Shown here one piece after another: positions 56,590 through 64,000 of a stretch of 64,000 bases of DNA. The stretch is from assembly GCF_028372415.1 (NCBI RefSeq), contig NC_092878.1, positions 72,724,704 to 72,788,703 on the forward strand, written 5' to 3'. How positions within the stretch are numbered: the stretch's first letter is position 1; every line of letters starts with the position of its first letter. A program made the translations under genes and the position numbers. The notes below the pieces were generated by a model. The model was not told the origin of the DNA. It searched no databases and was given only the letters and a program-made list of their open reading frames with translations. This stretch comes from Notamacropus eugenii. Its lineage: Eukaryota; Chordata; Mammalia; Diprotodontia; Macropodidae.

Positions 56590-57040
56590 ACTCATTCTTT
56601 TGTCATTTCCTATTAATTTTGAAAAAAGTATGCCTTCAATTTTTTGCCAATATCAATAATAAAAATGTTGTAAGAATAATTCTACATAGTTTTTATTAAT
56701 TATTACTAACTCCTTTAACTAGTGTTCCCATATTAGTGAAACTATTGCATTATGTATTAATATATTTCCACATTATTTTCAAAAAAAGATTGAACCAATC
56801 CACATCTCTACCAACTATGTATCAGAGATGACTCTCATACCAGCAGCATCAAGAATAAATTCTCTTGTCTATTATTCTTTTGCCAATAAATAGCTGAGAG
56901 TTGTTTTAATTTGCACTTTTTTTTATTTGTAAAGAACTTTATCATTTTTATATAGTTAATTGATAAGTTGTCTTTCTTTGGAGAACTGTTAATTCATATC
57001 CTTTAACCAATTATCGATTGTAAAAAGACCATTACTCTTT
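56590..57040 (-). mobile_element. L1 3' region fragment, minus strand
   Basis: 'TTAATTTGCACTTTTTTTT', 'GAGAACTGTTAATTCATATC' and 'CTTTAACCAATTATCGATTG' match the antisense L1 3' region (compare 44700-44830). Confidence 0.55.
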
Positions 57041-58309
57041 GATATTCATGAAAATGACATTATGATTGACAAAAATTGTTATTAATAACCAATATCTTGG
57101 AGAGATTCAGAGACCTTCCCTTTTTCTAAATTTCTCATTTTTAGAAGTTCAGTTTTCTTGAAGGATATTATTAATAATGAGATTGTATTAACTTTCTTTG
57201 ATTTTGGTCAGACTCACCCAACTTTGCAAGAAATTTAATCTAATATGGGGAAAACCATTGTATTTTCTTCAAGCTTGGGTGGACACAGATCCTTTTGTCT
57301 TGATTGCTCAAGGCTGAAGCTGGTCTGAGTAAAGATAATTTATCTTTCCAAGGGTGACATGATGTCACTAGCAGTCCCTCATTGCTAATAAGGGAATATA
57401 AAGTGTGAGCCCGCTGCCATGATTGCATGATCTAAGAGTGAGGACCAAATGACCATCCTCTTATAAATAACCTAATGGATATATTAATAAAATGATTAAA
57501 TTACATAGAAACTATGCCTCTGTAACAGCAAGAACCCCAGCATACACAGGGGAACCTGGTGTACAGAATCTTAGATTTGCATTTCCAAAAGGAAAGCAAC
57601 TTTTGAGGAGTCAGCCATCACTTTAATCAAGTACCTATATCATTCACTTACCTCAGGGGGAAAAGCCAGCACCCTGGACTTCAGAGAAAATACAATCAAA
57701 GAAATAAAGATCAACAGACAGAGCTTCTAACTGTCTCATCATAAGCAATATGTACATAGTTACAAGAGAGAGAAGCACCAAGATCTGGGTTTTCAAAACT
57801 GGGGGGCTCCTTAGCAGCTGCCCAGAGTCTCATCTGGCCAAATAAATACTTTCAGTGAATAAGTTCCAAAACAAAACCTCACCTCAGAGTACATACATAC
57901 ATATATACACACAGATACATATGTATATATGTGCATACACTTTTCAGAACCAGAGGGCATCACCACCCTGGAGTTCTGGTGCCTCATCAGAAATTAACAA
58001 AAGGTGTGGGCCTTCCAACAAAAGAAAATCTCCCCTATTCAACTTTCCCTTACTGGGTAGATCCATTAATGCATCAAGAAAATATTTAGCTCTCGTTAGC
58101 ATTACAGCTTCTCAAACCTTTTTAATCCTCACAGATTTCAATGCTGGCTTTATGAGAAATATTTAATACATATATCTTATGTGTTTCCTTCTTGTTTTCT
58201 ATTCTGAATATACTGTATTTCTTCAAAAGAACACTTTAAGTAATTTTTAGTAAACTTAATTTATTTTGCTTTGATGATTCTTTTTATAGGGTTTTATTTA
58301 AAATTAATT
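57041..58309. other. Unassigned; a GC-moderate segment at about 57500-57865
   Basis: 57500-57865 has a composition unlike its neighbours and an AATAAA near its end (57841-57846), so a solitary LTR or an old retroelement end is possible, but I recognise no family. TATACA repeats at 57892-57942. Confidence 0.35.
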
Positions 58310-59189
58310 AAATTTTAAGATTCATTTTCTGTTAATTGTGGCTTCCAAATTTTCACCCTTCCTCCTCCCCTCCCACACCCATTTAAAAGGCAAATAATAT
58401 TTATTATGTATGTGGTCATGCAAAACATATTTAATTCTCAGATATATTTTTAAAAAAAGAAAACTGCAAAAATAAATAAAAGCATGAAGTAACATAAAAG
58501 CATACTTCACACTGCATTGAAAGTTCAACACTATTTTTCTTATGAGTGTTTTAAAATTGTCTTGGGTCATTATCTTGATCAGAGAAGCTATTTCTCTCAC
58601 AGTTGTTCCTTCAGTATGTACACTATTATCCTGGTTCTCTTCACTTCACTCTGCATCAGTTCACACAAAACCTTCCAGGTTTTTCTGAAACCATCATGCT
58701 CCTCTTTTCTTATATCATAATAGTAACCCATCACTATCATACATCACAACTTGTTAAACAGTTCCCCAGTTGATAGGCATTCCCACAATTTCCATTTCTT
58801 TGGCACCACAAAAGGCCTATTAAGATATTTGTGCATATACAGTTCCTTTCCCCTTTTCTTTAATGTCTTTGGAGTATAGATTGAGTAGTGGTAGAGCCAA
58901 GTAAAAGCATATATGTAATTTGATAGCACTTTGGGAATAGTTCCTTTTTTCCTCTTCTTCAGAAAGCTTAGATAAATTTACAACTATACCAATAGTCATT
59001 ACTGTCCCTAATTTTTTGCATCCCTTCCAACATTTGTCACTTTCCTTTTCTGTCATGTTAGCCAATTTGATATGTGTTAGGTGGTACCTCAAAGACGTTT
59101 TCATTTGCATTTCTCTAGTAGATACTGATTTATAGTATTTTTATGTGATTATTGGTAGTTTTGATTTTTTCTTTCAAAAATAGACTGTT
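58310..59189 (-). mobile_element. L1 3' UTR and ORF2 end, minus strand
   Basis: 'TTCTGTTAATTGTGGCTTCC', 'CTTCACTTCACTCTGCATCA', 'CCCCAGTTGATAGGCATTCC' and 'ATTTGCATTTCTCTAGTAG' follow the antisense L1 3' region. Interrupted at 59189 by HAL1-G; continues at 62372. Confidence 0.7.
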
Positions 59190-59854
59190 CAGGCAGGGCC
59201 AAGATGGAAGAGTAAAAAGATGCAAATACACTAGCTCTTACTCCACAGCCCATAAAATAACTGTAAAGAAGAACTCTCAACAAATTCTAGAGCAGCAGAA
59301 GCCACAGAACAATGGAGTGGAGGAGATTCCTAGCCCAGAGTGACCTGAAAGACCAACGGGAAAGGTCTGTACCACTGGACCCAGCTCAGCCTTGGCCACG
59401 TGGCACCCAAAGCAGCAGATCCAAGCAGGCTTCAGGGACAGAATCTCCAGCAGCAACACAGATCCCTCAACCCACAGGCACCAAAGGACAGTGAGAGGGT
59501 CTTTTTGGCTGGCCGAGAAGAGAGCAGGGTGTCCCCATAACTCAGGCCTCTTCAGGTGGCAGCAGAGAGGGAGCAGTGGAGGCAGCAGTAGATGGGGATC
59601 CCAAAGCAGGCAGCAGCCCAGGTCCATTGTAGAAGGTCTCAACCTAAAGCCCTTAAGGGATCTGTGTGGTGGCCCTGCCCCCAACTAAGCAGCTGATCTT
59701 AATCTCACACTGAATAGTGGCCCTGCTCCTGCCTAAAGCCCCTGAGACTTTGAAGCAGCTCATCTGAATCTCAGCCCCCAGTGCTGCTTTGGCAGAACTG
59801 GAGGTGAGGTAGTTGTGGAGAGGAAACTCAGAAATCAAGTAATTGGCTGGGAAA

Positions 59855-60871
59855 ATGCTCAAAACAGGGAAAAAATGAGACCATAGAAGCTTACTTTCCT
59901 GGGGAACAGGTGTCTCCCCACATCCTTTCAGATGATGAAGAACAAGACATACTGTCAGAAGAAGTCAAGGCCTCTGCCTTCAGGGTCTTGAAAGGGAACT
60001 TAAACTGGGCTCAGGCAATAGAAGATCTTTAAAAAAACAAGTTAGCAGCTTACTAAAGGAGAACAAAAAAATTTTGAGGAAAATAACAGCTTTAAAAAGC
60101 TTTAAAAAGAGGCTAACTCAATTGGAAAAAGAGGTAAAAAAAAACTAATCAGGAGAAGGAGGCTTTAAAAAGCAGAATTAGCCAAATGGTGGAGTAGGTA
60201 CAAAAGCTCACTGAACAAAATAATTTGTTGATAGAGAGAATTGAGTTCAGGGAAATGAATGACTATGAGTTAAACCAAGCAGTTAGTAAACAAAACCAAA
60301 AGTTTGGAAAAATAGAAGATAATGTGAAACATCTCATTGGAAAAACAACTGACCTGGAAAATTGATTCAGGATTAATTCAACAATTAAAAAATTATGGGA
60401 CTACCTGAAAGCCATGATCAAAAACAGAACCTATACATTATCTTCCATGAAATTATCAGGTAAAGCTGCCCTGATATTCTAGAACCAGAGGGCAAAATAA
60501 ATATTGAAAGAATCCACCAATAACCTCCTGAAAGTGACTCAAAGAGAGAAACTCCTAGGAATATTGTGGCCAAATTTCAAAGTTCCCAGATCAAGGAGAA
60601 AATACAGCAAGCAGCTAGAAAGAAACAATTTGAGTATTGTGGAAATACAATCAGGATAACACAGGATCTGGCAGGTTCAACATTAAGGCATCGAAGGGCT
60701 TGGAATGAGATATTTCAGAAGTCAAAGGAACTGGGATTGAAACCAAGAATCACCTACTCAGCAAATCTGACAATACTCCAAGGGAACAAATGGCCATTTA
60801 ATGATATAAATGACTTTCAGTCATTGATATTGAGGAAAAGACCAGATCTGTATAGAAAATCTGACTTCTGA
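59855..60871 (+). pseudogene. HAL1-G ORF1 relic
   Basis: The ATG at 59855 opens MLKTGKK-like reading. The coiled-coil part is shortened and broken (60000-60300). The C-terminal part is open at 60566-60871: AKFQSSQIKEKIQQAARKK, FEYCGNTIRITQDLAGSTL and a TGA end. Confidence 0.65.
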
Positions 60872-61007
60872 AGACAAGAATCAAGAGAAGTATGAAAACA
60901 GGAAAGAAAAATCATGAAAGACTCTCTAAACCTGAACTGTTTACATGGAAAGAAAATATCTATAACTCTTGAATCTTTTCTCAGTATTTGGGTAGATGGA
61001 GAGATTG

Positions 61008-61010
<3 letters not shown>

Positions 61011-61037
<27 letters not shown>
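61011..61037 (+). repeat. (CA)n microsatellite in HAL1-G 3' UTR
   Basis: About 13 CA units, at the CA position shared by all HAL1 copies here. Confidence 0.95.
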
Positions 61038-61040
<3 letters not shown>

Positions 61041-61454
61041 TGCTAGAGAGTACAGGGTGTGTTGAATGAGAAGAGATGGTATCCACACAAATAAAATAAA
61101 ACAAAATAAAAATTAAGGAATGAGGGAGGAACATACCGGGAAGAGAAAGAGAGAAATGGAACGAGGCAGACTATAAATCATAAAAGAGATAACAAAAATC
61201 TTGTTCAATGGAAGAGAAAACGGAGAAGGGGGGGAGGAAGCTACTCTCTCCACATGTGGCTGAAGAAGGGAATAACATGTTCACTAAATTTGACATGAAA
61301 ATTTATATCACACCAAACGAAAGTAGGGGAGGAGGCGACAAATGGGGTGAGAGGAATGATAGAAGGGAGGGCAAATGGGAGAAGGGAGTCACTATAAATA
61401 AGCACTTTTGAGAAGGGACAAAGTCAATCGTAGGGAAAAAATAAGGGGGGATAG

Positions 61455-62197
61455 AGTGAAATTATAACCATATTTGAACCTTGGTTATTGAAACTTGCCA
61501 CTTTTAGATGCGGTGGGACTATTAAATGACTATTCTTCTGAGTCTAACTCCAGGTATGGACAGCAAGAAAAGCTGTCTGAGACTCCAGTCTATGATGTCA
61601 GTAAGCTGGTGAGATGCTGGTATGAAGTGCAAAAGGTGATCTCATGGGAAGAGTGGGAGAGCTGCTGTTTAGCCTGGACTGAGGTAGGATTCTCCTGAAT
61701 AAATTCCCCCACTGACATCTGGCAGAATTTAAACCTGACTGAATGCAAGTGGACAATCTACTCCTGCCTGGAATTGACATGAAGTTGGGGAAATACTGTA
61801 TCCCTGCAATGTCCCTACTCTTGGTGGCATATTTCTATAGTCAAAAGGTTTGTAAGCTTAATACCAGATCTATTCAATTATAGATTTTTGGTAGGGAAAC
61901 ATCTGAGGTTAAGTCTAAAATTAAGCTATTAGGCTTAGGACTTTAGACCAACAACAATAAGTTAGAGTCTTTTAATTCTTAGTAATAATCTGGAGACAAG
62001 GTCAAGAAGTCAAGAGCTTGTGAAGTTACAACTAAAATATTGTGTCTCAGTTGGTTAATGTTTAAAAAAAAAATTCTTTTGTAGTCCATATTGTAAATGC
62101 TTTAAAAGGAAGTATCACCTGCCCAAAAGTTTGAATTGTTTTATCTGTTATAAACTGTGTTAAAAATGAAAAGTTAAATTAAAAAAATAAAAAAGTT
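61455..62197 (+). repeat. Extra 3' module of HAL1-G, shared with 2257-2995
   Basis: From AGTGAAATTATAACCATATT to the A-rich tail it aligns along its length with the complement of 2257-2995. In HAL1-A the module begins further upstream, so HAL1-G lost part of the 3' UTR and of the module start. Confidence 0.75.
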
Positions 62198-62371
62198 GCA
62201 TTTCCAGCTGTATGTTGCACTGCTGTCTCAAATTTCACATGTCCAAAACTGCACTTTTCTCTTTTCCAGTGCCTAGCATATCATCCCTGACACAACAGGG
62301 TGAAATTAAGGCCATAAAGGCATGTTAACTGTTTTCCCTACAAAAAATAAAAATAAAAAAATAAAAAAAAA
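62198..62371 (+). other. Candidate 3'-transduced segment with second A-tail
   Basis: Lies between two A-rich tails. It includes L2-like sequence ('TTTCCAGCTGTATGTTGCAC', 'TTTCACATGTCCAAAACTGC'). This would be source-locus flank copied by read-through past the first poly-A. HAL1-A, with the same module, lacks it. Confidence 0.55.
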
Positions 62372-62737
62372 TTGGCTTCATGTCTTTTGTTCATTTATCA
62401 ATGATTTGTATTCTTATAAATTTGCCACAGGTCCCTTTACTTGAGAAAATGAGGCTTTTATGAGAAAAAACTTATAGTATTTTCCCCATTTTCCTGCTTT
62501 ACTTTTAAATTTGGCTACATTGGTTTTGTTGTGCAAAACATTTTTAATTTCAAGCATTCAAATTTATCTAATTTATTTCTCATGATCTCCTCTATCTATT
62601 GTTTGATCATAGACCTTTCCCTTATCCATGGATGAGACGGAAGTATTTTTTCATGCTTCCCTAGTTCACTTATGATATCCATTACCACCTTATCTTGGTC
62701 TATGCCTAATTTCTTTCACTCTGTTCTCCAGTTTTTC

Positions 62738-62773
<36 letters not shown>

Positions 62774-62894
62774 CAAATGGTGAGTCCTTGACCCCAAATC
62801 TTATCTTTGGCTTGTCTAACACTGAATTATTATTATCATTTTCTACAGTGTATGTGTATCTTATCTATTCCACTTTTCAACAGTTCTATTTTTT
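62372..62894 (-). mobile_element. L1 ORF2 C-terminal part, minus strand
   Basis: 'CTACATTGGTTTTGTTGTGC', 'TGTTTGATCATAGACCTTTC', 'GGTCTATGCCTAATTTCTTT' and 'ATGGTGAGTCCTTGACC' are antisense L1 ORF2. Contains a T run of about 31 (62741-62771), which is a long A run on the L1 sense strand. Confidence 0.7.
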
Positions 62895-63140
62895 CTTGTA
62901 TTCAGACACGTCTGACTCTTCTGATCTCATGGACCATAGCAAGCCAGTACCGTTCATTGGATTTTCCTGGCAAAGATATTTGAGTGGTTTGCTATTTCTT
63001 TCTCAGATAGATTAAAGCAAATAGAGTTTAAGAGACTTGCCCAGGGTCCTATGGCTAGTAAATGTATGAAATCAGATTTTTATTCAGATTTTCTTAATTC
63101 TAGGCCTAGAACTCTATCCACTGGGTCATCAAACTGCTTT
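62895..63140 (-). mobile_element. tRNA/CORE-type SINE in L1 ORF2, minus strand
   Basis: 'CACGTCTGACTCTTCTGATC', 'CTGGCAAAGATATTTGAGTG', 'AGACTTGCCCAGGGTCCTAT' and 'GAACTCTATCCACTGGGTCA'. Confidence 0.75.
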
Positions 63141-64000
63141 TACTCTATCTCTTAGGCAGTACCAGATCACTTTAATAGTTACCACTTTTTAAGACAATAT
63201 GAAATCTTATACATATTGGTCAACTTCCTTCACATACATATATTTTTAGGATGATTACCTCCATAATCTTGACCTGTTTTTTCTAGGAGGATTTTTGTTA
63301 TTATCCTTAATATCTCTATAGGATAATTCTTTCATAATTTAATTGATAAAGCAGTAAATCAATAACTTAACTTCAGTAGAATTGTAATTTTTATTATATT
63401 GGCTTGGCCTAATAATGAAAAATTAATATTTCTCCATTTGTTTAGATTTATTTTGCAAGTGTTTTGTGATTTTGTTCATATAATCTCTGGGTTTGACTTG
63501 GCAAATAGACTCCTAATATTTTATAATGCCTGTAATGGCTTTATCTTTCTTCTGAGCTTTTTTGGGGAATATACAGAAATGTTGATGAATTATAGGTATT
63601 TTAAAATACCCCACAACTTTCTTAAAAGTGTTCTTTCAGGTGTATTTTGTAGTTGATTCACTTGGGTACTGTAAGAATACCAGTATATCTGTAGAGCGAT
63701 AATTTTGTTTCTTCATGCTTGCTTTTATTTCTACAATTCCTTTTTTATGGATATTGCTTGCATTTTAATACAAAATTTAAAAATAATGGGGATAATATAC
63801 ATCCTTGCTTCAAGTCTGATCTTATTAGAGAGAGCTCTAGTTTATTCCCATTGCAGAAAATGCTTGCTCTTGGTTGTAGCCTGATTTTTGCTTCTTTTTT
63901 TTGTTTGTTTGTTTCTATTGTTCAGTCATTTCAGTTGTGTCTTTTTGACCTCAACTGAGTTTTTTTTTTTTTAATTTTTACTTTGACAAATATATTAGAG
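63141..64000 (-). mobile_element. L1 ORF2 (RT and later part), minus strand, runs off the window
   Basis: Continues 62372-62894 upstream in the L1: 'GTACCAGATCACTTTAATAG', 'TATTATATTGGCTTGGCCTA', 'TTGACTTGGCAAATAGACTC' and 'CAGAAATGTTGATGAATTAT'. ORF2 is broken. The L1 extends beyond 64000. Confidence 0.7.

Larger units (their letters stand above)
59190..62371 (+). mobile_element. HAL1-G, plus strand, with extra 3' module and second A-tail
   Basis: The 5' end is GGCAGGGCCAAGATGGAAGA. Then 5' UTR, ORF1 relic (59855-60871), a shortened purine-rich 3' UTR with (CA)n (to 61454), the extra module shared with HAL1-A (61455-62197), a first A-rich end (62180-62197), about 150 bp of other sequence, and a second A-rich end (62338-62371). 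The flanking L1 continues after the second tail, not the first. Confidence 0.75.

Overview
The window is nuclear DNA of a mammal, almost certainly a marsupial. This rests on eye-recognised repeats: LINE-1 and ORF1-only 'half-L1' (HAL1) elements whose 5' ends carry the AAGATGG(C) motif, a tRNA-derived SINE with a CORE/MIR-like body, an RTE-type LINE sharing its 3' tail with a SINE, and old L2, MIR and CR1-like fragments. I find no multi-exon host gene, no structural RNA gene and nothing bacterial. Species cannot be decided from the sequence.

Layout. 1-6780: a broken L1 ORF2 piece and an older L1 5'/ORF1 piece, the latter split by a minus-strand HAL1 (2257-5882) with an unusual 3' module; then a SINE/RTE tail, a palindromic DNA-transposon relic and a SINE. 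6783-17837: a four-level nest. An L1 3' end (+) holds a HAL1 (-), which holds a younger HAL1 (+), whose ORF1 is interrupted by an endogenous retrovirus (ERV) at 9887-13669. The ERV has paired 616-bp LTRs, a 6-bp target duplication GGTTAC, gag, protease, a pro-pol slippery site, a deleted pol and an Arg-rich env leader. 17838-27040: two HAL1s head to head, an L1 3' end and another HAL1 (+) placed in the poly-A of that L1.

27047-43790 is quieter. It holds a processed pseudogene of the TFCP2/UBP1 transcription-factor family (minus strand), scattered MIR, SINE, L2, CR1-like and RTE fragments, long microsatellites, and several stretches where I recognise nothing. 43790-48775 is an old minus-strand L1 with intact ends but a deleted ORF2 core. 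48776-54150 holds degraded L1 pieces and a full-length intronless TOMM6 retrocopy (52805-53557) with an intact reading frame. 54500-64000 holds a CR1-like piece and a minus-strand L1 interrupted by a HAL1 (59190-62371). That HAL1 carries the same unusual 3' module as 2257-5882, plus a second A-rich tail that looks like a 3' transduction.

Function. Nothing here forms an operon-like system; the genes are those of mobile elements and their retrocopies. HAL1 copies would encode only the ORF1 RNA-binding protein and need L1 ORF2p in trans. The ERV is defective (no RT core, RNase H, IN core or Env body) but keeps the cis sequences needed for packaging and priming by a helper. The points most worth following are the HAL1 subfamily with the extra 3' module, the young truncated betaretrovirus-like ERV, and the open TOMM6 retrocopy.
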